Positions 1 to 8,038 of a stretch of 64,000 bases of DNA are shown here, in pieces. Numbering within the stretch: position 1 is the stretch's first letter; the number at the start of each line of letters is the position of its first letter. The DNA lies in contig JBKBNP010000007.1 of the NCBI GenBank assembly GCA_046295215.1, forward strand, positions 1-64,000, read 5' to 3'. Source of the DNA: Szabonella sp046295215 (lineage in GTDB: Bacteria; Pseudomonadota; Alphaproteobacteria; Rhodobacterales; Rhodobacteraceae). The translations under genes were made by a program, and so were the position numbers. Under the pieces are notes generated by a model. The model saw only the letters and a program-made list of their open reading frames with translations, made no database searches and was not told where the DNA came from.

Positions 1-230
1 TCAATGCCTTGCGCATGCGCTTGAACTGCCTGGCGTGGGCATAGCGGCCGACCTGCAGCGCCAGCCGCGGCGCGAGGCGCGCGTAGGATTGCCGCAACTC
101 CACCCCGGCCTCCTGCGCCAGCGCCACCAGCTGGCCCCGCGCCCGCTCATAAAGCCGGGCGTCCGTCGGATGGGCGATGTTCTTTTCCATCACGGTCGTG
201 TCCACCGCTACGCGCTTGACGCTGGGGCCG
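1..230 (-). pseudogene. IS5-type transposase remnant (5'-truncated, runs off the left edge)
   Basis: The minus strand translates to a run containing VDTTVMEKNIAHPTDARLYE followed by a segment with LRQSY and GRYAHARQFKRMRKAL. This is the hallmark middle of IS5-superfamily DDE transposases, and VDTT carries one catalytic aspartate. In intact proteins of this kind more than 100 residues precede the motif. Here the frame upstream of about position 230 no longer looks like transposase, and the next gene starts at 342 on the other strand. The copy is therefore truncated at its 5' end. Its 3' end lies outside the window. I could not define terminal inverted repeats or a target duplication. Confidence 0.7.
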
Positions 231-341
231 CAAAACCACGCGACAGGACCAGTGATTGAATTCCTGAGCGGCAGAGCCGATAAGGGAGCGTCCCGAGGAA
301 CCCAGCAGCAAACTGACCGCACCGTTTGAAGGCGTGAGTGA

Positions 342-1061
342 ATGAGCGCATTGTTTGAAGAACTCGACTATTGCCCGACGCCGATCGGTGCGCTCAGTTT
401 GCGCCGCCGTCGTGATCTGCGACTCGGTGTGGATGTCTGGGAGATCATGCTGGGCGAGAAATTCCTGATGACGAGCCATTTCACGGCGTCCGAGGTCGCG
501 CTCGGTCGGCTGGGGGTCGGGGCCTGCCGGGCAGAGACCCTCGATGTTGTGGTGGGCGGGCTCGGTCTTGGCTACACGGCAGAAGCAGTCCTTGCCGAAG
601 CCCCGGTCGCGGAACTCATCGTGGTTGAATACCTTGCACCCGTGATCGAATGGCATGAAACCGGGATATTGCCGATGGGCGAGCGGCTGGCGCGCGATCC
701 GCGCTGTCGATTGGTGGAGGGCGATTTCTTCGCCATGGCGGCGGGCGCGGGGTTCGATCCTGATGCCCCGGGACGACAGTTCGACGCGGTCCTTGCCGAT
801 ATAGACCACGCCCCCGACCACCTGCTCGACGACCGCAGCAGCGGCTTCTATCAGGTCGAGGGTCTGCGATCCCTGAAGCGGCACCTGAAACCCGGTGGCA
901 TCTTCGGTCTCTGGTCGAACGAGGTCACGGAGCAGCGGTTCCTCGACCGGCTGGGCGCGACCTTTGCCGAGGCCTGGGCGGAACCCGTGACATTCGACAA
1001 TCCGCTGACCGGACGGCCCTTCACCCAGACGGTCTATCTGGCGCGGGCCGAGGCGGCATGA
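342..1061 (+). CDS. Spermidine-synthase-like SAM-binding protein
   Basis: A 239-residue protein with a class I Rossmann methyltransferase/aminopropyltransferase fold. The glycine-rich motif I is GGLGLGY (about residues 72-78), an acidic residue E96 ends strand 2, and there are EGD (126-128) and LADID (151-155) motifs. The layout resembles the spermidine synthase superfamily, but the GGGDG and catalytic aspartate motifs of true SpeE are absent. It is therefore more likely a methyltransferase-like member than a polyamine enzyme. Its stop overlaps the start of the next gene by 4 bases (ATGA), so it leads a three-gene operon of SAM-dependent enzymes beside a transposase remnant. The substrate is unknown. 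Confidence 0.7.
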   Translation: MSALFEELDYCPTPIGALSLRRRRDLRLGVDVWEIMLGEKFLMTSHFTASEVALGRLGVGACRAETLDVVVGGLGLGYTAEAVLAEAPVAELIVVEYLAPVIEWHETGILPMGERLARDPRCRLVEGDFFAMAAGAGFDPDAPGRQFDAVLADIDHAPDHLLDDRSSGFYQVEGLRSLKRHLKPGGIFGLWSNEVTEQRFLDRLGATFAEAWAEPVTFDNPLTGRPFTQTVYLARAEAA

Positions 1062-1747
1062 CGCAGGCACCGCCCGGCACCCTGCATACGCCCGACATTC
1101 GGGACTTGCCCTGCCCGGTCTGCGCAGCGTCAGCCCAATATTTCCTGTCTGTCGAGGGGCGTGCCTATTTCCGCTGCCTGTCCTGTCAGGTTCGGTTTCT
1201 CGACCCGGCGCACTACCCGGATAGCGACGCTGAATACGCGCATTACCTGCATCACGAAAATCATCCGGACGATCCGCACTACCGCCGCTTTCTGTCCAGA
1301 CTGGCAGAGCCGCTGCTGGCGCGGCTTGCCCCTGGCTCGCGCGGGCTGGACTATGGCTGCGGTCCCGGCCCGGCGCTGGCAGCAATGCTGCGCGAGGCCG
1401 GGCATGACGTGGCGCTCTACGATCCGTTTTTCGCGCCAGACCCGGCCCCCTTGAGTGGCACCTACGATTTCGTGACCTGCACCGAGGTTGCAGAGCATTT
1501 CCACCACCCGGCGCAGGAGTTCGCCCGGCTGTGCGACAGGGTCCGCCCCTGCGGATGGCTTGCCATCATGACCAGTTTCCAGATCGGGGATGCGCAGTTC
1601 GCAGATTGGCATTACAGAAAGGATCCGACCCATGTCGTGTTCTACCGCGAAGCAACCTTCCGCCATCTCGCCGACCACTGGGGCTGGACATGCGAGGTGC
1701 CGGTGCAGAACGTCGCCCTGATGCAGCGGCCAGAGGCCTGTTCGTGA
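1058..1747 (+). CDS. Class I SAM-dependent methyltransferase with N-terminal zinc ribbon
   Basis: A 229-residue protein. Residues 19-43 hold CPVC...CLSC, a four-cysteine zinc-ribbon-like knuckle. It is followed by a methyltransferase domain of the Methyltransf_23 type with motif I LDYGCGPG (97-104) and the post-I/IV motif CTEVAEHF. The combination is common in methyltransferases of unknown or cell-envelope-related substrate. The start overlaps the stop of the upstream spermidine-synthase-like gene, and the stop overlaps the GTG start of the Hen1-like gene, so all three genes are probably translationally coupled. No transmembrane segment or signal peptide is visible, so it should be cytoplasmic. 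The substrate cannot be read from the sequence. Confidence 0.75.
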   Translation: MTQAPPGTLHTPDIRDLPCPVCAASAQYFLSVEGRAYFRCLSCQVRFLDPAHYPDSDAEYAHYLHHENHPDDPHYRRFLSRLAEPLLARLAPGSRGLDYGCGPGPALAAMLREAGHDVALYDPFFAPDPAPLSGTYDFVTCTEVAEHFHHPAQEFARLCDRVRPCGWLAIMTSFQIGDAQFADWHYRKDPTHVVFYREATFRHLADHWGWTCEVPVQNVALMQRPEACS

Positions 1748-2367
1748 CCACCTGGCACCACGAAGAACGCCTGCAAGCGGTCCTGGACGTGGTGCGGCAA
1801 AGCGGATCCGCCCGGGTCATCGACCTTGGCTGCGGCGAGGGGGATCTGTTTGTCCGGCTTGCGACGGAACCCGGCCTTCTGGAATTGGTGGGCATGGACA
1901 TCTGCCGCGCCTCTCTGGACCGTCTGCGCGGCAGGCTGGCGGAATGTCCGGCCGTGGTGCCCCGCATCGACCTGCGCGAAGCGTCCATGACCGATCCTGC
2001 GCCCGATCTGGCCGGGTTCGACTGCGCCATTCTCATTGAAACGATCGAACATATTGATCCTGACCAGTTGTCGAAGCTGGAGCGCGCGTTGTTCCTGACC
2101 CTGCGGCCCAAGACCGTTGTCATCACCACCCCGAATGCGGAGTTCAATCCGCTTCTCGGAGTGCCGCCCCGCCGGATGCGTCATCCCGGCCACCGTTTCG
2201 AATGGGACAGGGCACAGTTTCGCCGCTGGTGCCTGCGGGTGGCCGGGGTCTGGGGCTATGGTGCGGAGTTCCACGACATTGCGGGGCATCATCCCGATCT
2301 GGGGGGCGCAAGCCAGATGGCGGTGTTCGAGATGGCCGAACCGGATGCGCGGACCAATGCCGCCTGA
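1744..2367 (+). CDS. Stand-alone Hen1-type RNA 3'-terminal 2'-O-methyltransferase domain
   Basis: A 207-residue protein. I chose the GTG start at 1744 because it overlaps the previous stop (GTGA) and because family similarity begins a few residues later at HHEERLQAVL. Motif I is IDLGCGEGD (26-34). The metal-binding signature of Hen1 is present as E99-T-I-E102-H103, with H147 and H150 in RHPGHRFEW. Hen1 methylates the terminal ribose 2'-OH of RNA, and in bacteria it normally carries an extra N-terminal domain and works with the repair enzyme Pnkp. Here only the methyltransferase domain is encoded and no Pnkp gene lies in the window. Family assignment is good; the biological role is inferred. 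Confidence 0.75.
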   Translation: MTTWHHEERLQAVLDVVRQSGSARVIDLGCGEGDLFVRLATEPGLLELVGMDICRASLDRLRGRLAECPAVVPRIDLREASMTDPAPDLAGFDCAILIETIEHIDPDQLSKLERALFLTLRPKTVVITTPNAEFNPLLGVPPRRMRHPGHRFEWDRAQFRRWCLRVAGVWGYGAEFHDIAGHHPDLGGASQMAVFEMAEPDARTNAA

Positions 2368-2509
2368 GGGCGACATGGCCAGCCATGATCCTTGGAAAAG
2401 GGCCGCAGAAAGGACCGTGAAACCCGCCGGCTGACGGATTGCCCCGCGCGGATCGACTCCAACCTCGGCTTGAACGGCACCCGGCTGGCGGACTGTCAGC
2501 GCGACATTC

Positions 2510-2535
2510 GGGCCTCCATCATATGCGGGAGGCCC
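2510..2535. other. Hairpin in a convergent intergenic region
   Basis: The 268-base gap between the Hen1-like gene and the converging glycosyltransferase-like gene contains an 8-bp perfect stem (GGGCCTCC with GGAGGCCC) around a 10-base loop. There is no T-run on either side, so it is not a classical intrinsic terminator. The rest of the gap shows no convincing gene; the short open frames in it have no recognisable features. Confidence 0.3.
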
Positions 2536-2635
2536 GGCGCGACATGGACCATATCGACAAGACCGACCTGCGGCAGTCGAACCTGTCAATTGCGCCAAGT
2601 TTGCCCGCAGATGACAGCAAAGCCAGATCCCCGTT

Positions 2636-3505
2636 TCAGAACCATTGACCGGGTTCCATCAGGCCAAGGTCCATGAGTTGCTGGCTGTGCCACTGGAACT
2701 CGGTCGAGTTGCGCCATTGGAAGGTCTGGATGTCGAAGGTCGAGCCGGGGTTGGTTTTCAACGCCTTCGCGGTGCGAAACGAGGCGATGGCGGTGGTAAT
2801 ATTGTGGTGCCAGGGGCAGGCGTAGGTGTTGTATTCCTCGTCCGAGAAGGTGAAATCGGCGCGCAGTTTCAGTCCTGTCCGGGCCCGGAACAGGGCGATC
2901 CGGTCGATCTTGCGGCGGGCAGGCGGGATATGTTCCTCGAACCGCCAGCGCAACCCGCCGAAGAAATCCAGTTGCCGCTCCCTCGGGTGATTGTGGTTGG
3001 CCGGATCCCGTCGCCCGAGCGCGTAATACCCCGAGCGGTCGAGCTGCGCGCCCTGAAGGCAGACGGCGTTGGGATGCTGCGTCAGATCGGCGGCATAAAG
3101 GTCGATCACATAGGACAGGATCGCCTCGCGACGTTCTTCGACCTGAAAGGCCAGCATCTCGCGGATGTTGCGGGTTTCGCAGAATGGATAGAACAGGTAT
3201 TCGGCATTGAAGCAGTAATAGATCCAGCTGCCGGAGGCCGCGTCTATCAACCGGTTTACCGCAGTGACCAGCGCATTTTCCGCGTGGATGTCATGCCGGA
3301 CCCGATGCACCTGATCGGCAAGCTCGGGAGAGAGGGCGATCTCGTCCGGCGTCAGCAGGATCAACACGCGGAACCCGGCGCGCAGGTTGTGGCGGATCGT
3401 GCTGTCAAGCTCCACCCCGTCCTCGGCCATGACCACAGCCACCGGTCCGGTTGCCAGAAGGCTGCCGCTGCGGGACAGGAAATCGCTGATTTCGGAATAG
3501 TTCAT
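2636..3505 (-). CDS. Glycosyltransferase family 2-like conserved protein
   Basis: A 289-residue protein. I chose the ATG at 3505, which has GGAGG 13 bases upstream; a longer GTG-initiated form to 3547 is possible. It begins with a TGPVAVVMAEDGVELDSTI stretch like the nucleotide-sugar-binding start of GT2 enzymes. It continues with conserved aromatic blocks (WIYYCFNAEYLFYPFCET, DEEYNTYACPWHHN). I recall similar proteins annotated as glycosyltransferases in Rhodobacteraceae, but no clear DxD catalytic motif is visible to me. No signal peptide or membrane segment is evident. It is transcribed toward the Hen1-like gene and away from miaB. The function assignment is tentative; that it is a real conserved gene is much more certain. 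Confidence 0.55.
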   Translation of the reverse strand: MNYSEISDFLSRSGSLLATGPVAVVMAEDGVELDSTIRHNLRAGFRVLILLTPDEIALSPELADQVHRVRHDIHAENALVTAVNRLIDAASGSWIYYCFNAEYLFYPFCETRNIREMLAFQVEERREAILSYVIDLYAADLTQHPNAVCLQGAQLDRSGYYALGRRDPANHNHPRERQLDFFGGLRWRFEEHIPPARRKIDRIALFRARTGLKLRADFTFSDEEYNTYACPWHHNITTAIASFRTAKALKTNPGSTFDIQTFQWRNSTEFQWHSQQLMDLGLMEPGQWF

Positions 3506-3752
3506 GCTGCACCCTGATCCTCCGCGCCGGGCGGTTCCCGTCACCAAAAGTCAAAGCGGCGCAAAGGTCAATCGCGGTTCATGCCGACCCGAACGGCAGG
3601 GAAGGAGGCAGCCCGATTGAAGGCGGGCGGGGATCGGTGTAAACCCTTGCGGGCCGGGATCCTGACCGAAGGCCGTGAAGCGGGCTGCGGCGGCTCCCTT
3701 TCCGGACCCTCGACTGGTTCGGGATCGGGCCAGATCGAAGAAAGTGCGCGCC

Positions 3753-5147
3753 ATGACCGACAAACCCAGCCTCCCGTCCGACGGTCTGCCCGACATGCGC
3801 TCCGATGCGTTGCCGGAGCAACCACCCGTCTCTGGGCAGGCCCCGCAGCGCAAGCTCTTCATCAAGACCTACGGCTGCCAGATGAATGTCTATGACAGCG
3901 AGCGGATGGCCGAGGTGCTGGGCGGCGAAGGATTTGTGCGCACCGAAACGGTGGACGATGCCGACATGGTGCTGCTCAATACCTGCCATATCCGTGAAAA
4001 GGCGTCGGAGAAGCTCTATTCCGATCTGGGTCGCCTGCGCCCCGCGAAACTGGCCAATCCCGGCCTCAAGATCGGGGTGGCGGGCTGTGTCGCGCAGGCC
4101 GAGGGCGCAGAGATCCTGCGCCGGATGCCGCTGGTTGATCTGGTGGTTGGTCCGCAAAGCTATCACCGCCTGCCCGGGATGGTTCGGGCAGAGGGGCAGG
4201 TCGTCGATACCGATTTTCCGGCCGAGGACAAGTTCGACCATCTGCCGGCCCGCCGCGCATCGCGGGGCCCCACAGCCTTTCTGACCGTGCAGGAAGGCTG
4301 TGACAAGTTCTGTGCCTTCTGCGTCGTGCCCTATACGCGGGGGGCGGAAGTGAGCCGCCCGGCGGCGCGCATTCTTGCCGAGGCGCGGGATCTGGTCAGC
4401 CGGGGCGTGCGCGAAATCACGCTTCTGGGCCAGAACGTCAACGCCTATCACGGGACGCATGACGGGCAGGACCGGGGGCTCGCACGGCTCTTGCGGGATC
4501 TCGCGGCCATCGAGGGGCTGGACCGGCTGCGCTATACCACGAGCCACCCGAATGACATGGGCGATGATCTGATCGCAGCCCATGGCGACCTGCCGCAACT
4601 GATGCCCTATCTGCATCTGCCCGTGCAGTCGGGGTCGGACAGGATCCTCAAGGCGATGAACCGCAAGCATGATGCCGAAAGCTATCTGCGGCTGGTTGAG
4701 CGGATCCGCGCGGCCCGGCCGGATATCCTGTTGTCGTCGGATTTCATCGTGGGCTTCCCCGGCGAGACAGATCGCGATTTCGAGGCCACGATGGACCTGA
4801 TCCGCGCTGTGGGGTTCGGGGCGGCGTTCTCGTTCAAATATTCCGCCCGTCCCGGCACGCCCGCCGCCGAGAAACCGCCTGTCGAGGCCGCAGTCGCGGA
4901 TATGCGGCTTCAGGCGCTTCAGGCACTGGTCACCGAACAGCAGCGCGCGGCGCAGGAGGCCATGGTCGGGCGCGAAGTGTCGGTGCTTTACGAAAAGGCG
5001 GGGCGTATGCCGGGGCAGTTGGTCGGCAAATCCGATCACCTCCATGCGGTGCATGTTGCCGATCCGGGCGGACGGGTGGGGGACTTGGTGCGCGTCCGGA
5101 TTACGGGTTCATCGACCAATTCTCTGGCGGCCCAAAAGCTGGATTGA
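3753..5147 (+). CDS. miaB: tRNA-2-methylthio-N6-dimethylallyladenosine synthase MiaB
   Basis: A 464-residue radical-SAM methylthiotransferase that adds a methylthio group to i6A37 of tRNAs reading UNN codons. The N-terminal UPF0004 domain supplies C42, C78 and C112 for the auxiliary [4Fe-4S] cluster (TYGCQMN, NTCHIRE, AGCVAQAEG). The radical-SAM cluster cysteines are C183, C187 and C190 in CDKFCAFC. A TRAM domain ends the protein (about 395-460). I chose the ATG at 3753, since the upstream in-frame extension is arginine-rich and has no family features. An unusually long N-terminal tail of roughly 35 residues precedes the catalytic part. The gene stands alone between the glycosyltransferase-like gene and the OmpA-like gene. 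Confidence 0.95.
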   Translation: MTDKPSLPSDGLPDMRSDALPEQPPVSGQAPQRKLFIKTYGCQMNVYDSERMAEVLGGEGFVRTETVDDADMVLLNTCHIREKASEKLYSDLGRLRPAKLANPGLKIGVAGCVAQAEGAEILRRMPLVDLVVGPQSYHRLPGMVRAEGQVVDTDFPAEDKFDHLPARRASRGPTAFLTVQEGCDKFCAFCVVPYTRGAEVSRPAARILAEARDLVSRGVREITLLGQNVNAYHGTHDGQDRGLARLLRDLAAIEGLDRLRYTTSHPNDMGDDLIAAHGDLPQLMPYLHLPVQSGSDRILKAMNRKHDAESYLRLVERIRAARPDILLSSDFIVGFPGETDRDFEATMDLIRAVGFGAAFSFKYSARPGTPAAEKPPVEAAVADMRLQALQALVTEQQRAAQEAMVGREVSVLYEKAGRMPGQLVGKSDHLHAVHVADPGGRVGDLVRVRITGSSTNSLAAQKLD

Positions 5148-5331
5148 CGGAGCGGTGCCGGATCGTTTCCGAACAGGCAACGATGGCAGATATGGCGTGC
5201 TGTGCGGGCTTGGCCGCTATCCTTGGTATGTTATTGCCTTTGTCTTGCCAGATTTCACTTTACAAGCCGCGTCACAGCCTGCAAATCTGACCCGATATTG
5301 ACGATGCGGTGTGCCTTGGGGGGTGAAGGCT

Positions 5332-5898
5332 GTGAACAGAAATTTAATGCTGAAATTTTCAGGCCTTGCGGCGGCTTTTGCGCTCAGTTTCGGGGTTCTG
5401 GCCACTGGTCCGGTTGCTGCGCAGCCAAAGGTTGCGGGCGTGGTGGAATGGGGTCTCTGGATCGATGACGACGGCTGCATGCACTGGTGGGCGGATGGCG
5501 GTGTCGAGGGCTATATGGTGCCCCGGCGCAATCCCAAGACGGGCAAGCCCGTCTGCCTCAAGCGCAACACCTGTCTGGTGGAAAACACCGACACGCTGTT
5601 CGCGACGGACAGCCACCGTCTGACCCCGAATGGCCGCGCACGGCTGGAACAGTTCTTCCGCAGCACGGATGCCTTCGGTTACGGCATCTATGGCCATACC
5701 GACAGCCGCGCCTCGGATGAATACAACATGCGCCTGTCCGACCGCCGGGCCAAGGCGGTGGGCGATGTGGCCCGGTCTGTCGGCGCCATGGTCGAGCGGC
5801 AGCAGGGATATGGCGAACGCCGTCCCATCGCGTCGAACAGCACCGCCGCCGGAATGCAGAAGAACCGGCGTGTCGAAATCGTTTGCTACAGGTGGTAA
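5332..5898 (+). CDS. Secreted OmpA-like peptidoglycan-binding protein
   Basis: A 188-residue envelope protein. The GTG start at 5332 is preceded by a purine-rich GGGGTGAAG; an ATG at 5347 is an alternative. A signal peptide spans about residues 5-30 and ends in GPVAA. Next comes a cysteine-bounded module (C49 to C75: DGC...WADGG..GY..PR...GKPVC) and then an OmpA C-terminal domain (about 85-188). The latter has YGHTDSRASDEYNMRLSDRR, the diaminopimelate-binding signature. The protein probably anchors the envelope to peptidoglycan. The lipoprotein gene starts 5 bases after its stop and contains the same cysteine module, so the two are likely co-expressed partners. Confidence 0.8.
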   Translation: MNRNLMLKFSGLAAAFALSFGVLATGPVAAQPKVAGVVEWGLWIDDDGCMHWWADGGVEGYMVPRRNPKTGKPVCLKRNTCLVENTDTLFATDSHRLTPNGRARLEQFFRSTDAFGYGIYGHTDSRASDEYNMRLSDRRAKAVGDVARSVGAMVERQQGYGERRPIASNSTAAGMQKNRRVEIVCYRW

Positions 5899-5903
5899 CA
5901 GAC

Positions 5904-6284
5904 ATGATGAAAATGATTGTGCCCCTGACCGGCCTCGTTCTCGCCCTCTCGCTCTCCGGTTGCGTCAGCAGCGAAGGCACCTCTGCGCCGCGTGGTGACG
6001 GCACCGATGTGATCGCAACCGGCCTCGACAAGGGCCGCGACACAGGTGTCCTGCAGAATGGTCGCGCGGCGATTGTCTATGACCCGGACGGTTGCCAGAA
6101 CTGGATGATCGACGACGGCCTGGAAGGTTACGCCAGCCCGCGCTATGACCCGGTGTCGGGCCTGCCGGTCTGCAACAACCTCTATCCGCCCGGAACGGTG
6201 CTGCGCGACTATCAAACGGCGGCACCGGGCATCCGTGACCGTGTGTCCGGACCGGGCCGCAAGACGGTGGTGGTGCGCCGCTGA
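5904..6284 (+). CDS. Small envelope lipoprotein sharing a Cys module with the upstream OmpA-like protein
   Basis: A 126-residue predicted lipoprotein. A hydrophobic signal segment ends in the lipobox LSGC with C20 as the lipidated cysteine. Residues 60-90 (DPDGC...DDGLEGY..PR...SGLPVC) repeat the cysteine module of the upstream OmpA-like protein with identical Cys-Cys spacing (C64 to C90). The remainder has no recognisable domain. The gene lies 5 bases downstream of the OmpA-like gene and is followed by a strong intrinsic terminator, which closes the two-gene operon. The Lnt enzyme that would finish its lipidation is encoded about 2.7 kb downstream. Function is unknown; a structural role at the outer membrane/peptidoglycan interface is an inference. 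Confidence 0.75.
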   Translation: MMKMIVPLTGLVLALSLSGCVSSEGTSAPRGDGTDVIATGLDKGRDTGVLQNGRAAIVYDPDGCQNWMIDDGLEGYASPRYDPVSGLPVCNNLYPPGTVLRDYQTAAPGIRDRVSGPGRKTVVVRR

Positions 6285-6312
6285 TGCAGGCCCGCCCGGA
6301 AAATGAGTTTGG

Positions 6313-6339
6313 GGCCGCAGCGAAAGCTGCGGCCTTTTT
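6313..6339 (+). terminator. Rho-independent terminator
   Basis: A perfect 9-bp stem (GGCCGCAGC / GCTGCGGCC) closed by a GAAA tetraloop and followed directly by TTTTT. It lies 28 bases after the lipoprotein stop and ends the OmpA-like/lipoprotein operon. Confidence 0.9.
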
Positions 6340-6492
6340 CGTTGAAGGTCAGAATTTTCGGCAGTTTCCGGCCGATATGACACTCAAGTTTCGCAAAAGC
6401 CGGAGACGCTGGCAGCAGGGCGCAGTTTCCCCTTGTGCGGGACCGGACGAGCCCTGACATTTGAATTGTGACGCAGGCAAAAGGAGAGCCTC

Positions 6493-7512
6493 TTGGGCAT
6501 CAGCGCGCTGACCCCCCCGACCGCACCGGATAACGTTGTCGAAACGCTTCTCGAATTTCCGGACAATCGCCTTCTGATCGAGCTTTGCGGCGAATATGAC
6601 CGCAACCTGGCGCAGATCGAACATCAGACCGGGGTGCATGTGCTGCGGCGCGGCAACAGGCTCGCGGTTATCGGGGACAGGGATGCGCGGGAACTGGCCT
6701 CGGCGGTTTTGCGCGCCCTCTATGCGCGGCTGGAAGCCGGACGCGGCGTTGTCGCGGGGGACATAGACGCCGCAATCCGGATGGGCCGCCCGATGCCGGA
6801 CTCGCCCTTGGGACTGACGGAGCAGATCGAGATGTTTTCGGCCTCCCGCTATGAACTGCGCACCCGCAAGAAGCCGGTGGAGCCCCGCACCGAGGCGCAG
6901 AAAACCTATGTCGCCAACCTCTTTGACAATGAACTGGGCTTCGGCATCGGGCCTGCGGGCACCGGCAAGACCTATCTGGCCGTGGCTGTGGGCGTGTCCA
7001 TGTTCATTGCGGGTGCGGTGGAAAAGATCATTCTGTCGCGCCCGGCGGTGGAGGCGGGCGAAAGGCTCGGCTTCCTGCCCGGTGACATGAAGGAAAAGAT
7101 CGACCCCTACATGCAGCCGCTTTACGATGCTCTCAACGATTTCCTGCCGCAAAAGCAGATGCAGAAGTTGATGGAGGAAAAGCGCATCGAGATCGCGCCG
7201 CTGGCCTTCATGCGTGGGCGCACGTTGTCCAATGCCTTTGTGGTGCTGGACGAGGCGCAGAATGCCACGACCATGCAGATGAAGATGTTCCTGACCCGTC
7301 TGGGCGAAGGCTCGCGCATGGTCATCACCGGCGACCGCACGCAGATCGACCTGCCGCGCGGCGTGTCCTCGGGGCTGGCGGATGCCGAACGGATCCTCAA
7401 GGGCGTGAAGGGCGTCAGCTTCAACTACTTCACCTCCAAGGATGTCGTGCGCCACCCGCTTGTCGCCCGCATCATCGAGGCGTATGAGGCCGACGATGGA
7501 GCCTCTGGTTGA
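6493..7512 (+). CDS. PhoH-family ATPase (YbeZ type)
   Basis: A 339-residue protein starting at TTG 6493, which is preceded by AAAGGAGAG. An N-terminal KH-like region (about 20-110) is followed by the PhoH P-loop domain with Walker A GPAGTGKT (153-160), the Walker B region VVLDEAQNA and a GDRTQIDLP motif. YbeZ-type PhoH proteins are RNA-associated ATPases that act with YbeY in rRNA maturation and ribosome quality control. The gene overlaps ybeY by 17 bases and heads the conserved phoH-ybeY-corC-lnt operon, which supports the YbeZ assignment over other PhoH proteins. Confidence 0.9.
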   Translation: MGISALTPPTAPDNVVETLLEFPDNRLLIELCGEYDRNLAQIEHQTGVHVLRRGNRLAVIGDRDARELASAVLRALYARLEAGRGVVAGDIDAAIRMGRPMPDSPLGLTEQIEMFSASRYELRTRKKPVEPRTEAQKTYVANLFDNELGFGIGPAGTGKTYLAVAVGVSMFIAGAVEKIILSRPAVEAGERLGFLPGDMKEKIDPYMQPLYDALNDFLPQKQMQKLMEEKRIEIAPLAFMRGRTLSNAFVVLDEAQNATTMQMKMFLTRLGEGSRMVITGDRTQIDLPRGVSSGLADAERILKGVKGVSFNYFTSKDVVRHPLVARIIEAYEADDGASG

Positions 7513-8002
7513 CACAGTGATCGAAGACCCGCGCTGGCAGGCGATCGACCTGCCGGCGCTGGCGGATCGGGCGGTGCGGGCGTCGCTGGCCGATCTGGGG
7601 ATGGCGGAGCAGGGTTTTTCCCTTTGCCTGATGGGCTGCGACGATGCGCGAATCGCGACGCTCAATGCCGGTTTCCGGGGCAAGGCACAGCCGACCAATG
7701 TGCTGTCCTGGCCGTCCGAGGAGCGTGGCAGCGCGCAGGACGGCGCTCCGCCCATGCCCCCGGATCCAGGCACTGCAGATGATCCAGAGGAACTGGGCGA
7801 CATTGCGCTGGCTTGGGAAACCTGTTGCACAGAGGCCAAAGCCGCAGAAAAAGCGGTCGGGGACCATGTGACGCATCTGATTGTTCACGGAGTGTTGCAT
7901 CTTCTGGGCTACGATCACAGTCGCGACAGGGATGCGGAATTGATGGAGGCGACTGAGTCGCGCATACTTGCGCGGCTGGGGGTTGCAGACCCATATGCAT
8001 GA
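7496..8002 (+). CDS. ybeY: Endoribonuclease YbeY (rRNA maturation factor)
   Basis: A 168-residue metallo-endoribonuclease. The zinc site HGVLHLLGYDH gives H131, H135 and H141, the HxxxHxxxxxH signature of the UPF0054 family. YbeY takes part in 16S rRNA 3'-end processing and 70S quality control. The ATG at 7496 overlaps the end of the phoH-like gene by 17 bases, which indicates coupled translation. A low-complexity acidic/proline insertion (about 78-100) precedes the conserved core and makes it slightly longer than the E. coli protein. Confidence 0.93.
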   Translation: MEPLVDTVIEDPRWQAIDLPALADRAVRASLADLGMAEQGFSLCLMGCDDARIATLNAGFRGKAQPTNVLSWPSEERGSAQDGAPPMPPDPGTADDPEELGDIALAWETCCTEAKAAEKAVGDHVTHLIVHGVLHLLGYDHSRDRDAELMEATESRILARLGVADPYA

Positions 8003-8038
8003 TGGCCCGCATCGGCGGGTGTTTTTGGAAAAGGACAG

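Noticed and set aside
342..1061. Naming the first SAM enzyme speE
   Set aside because: The GGGDG and catalytic aspartate motifs of spermidine synthase are not present.
147..1385. Long minus-strand open frame (412 codons) across the first two SAM-enzyme genes
   Set aside because: Its translation is arginine/proline-rich without domain patterns, while the plus strand carries clear methyltransferase motifs. It is an antisense shadow of high-G+C codon use.
2368..2635. Short open frames in the convergent gap
   Set aside because: Under 95 codons, without ribosome site, homology or codon-position bias I can see.
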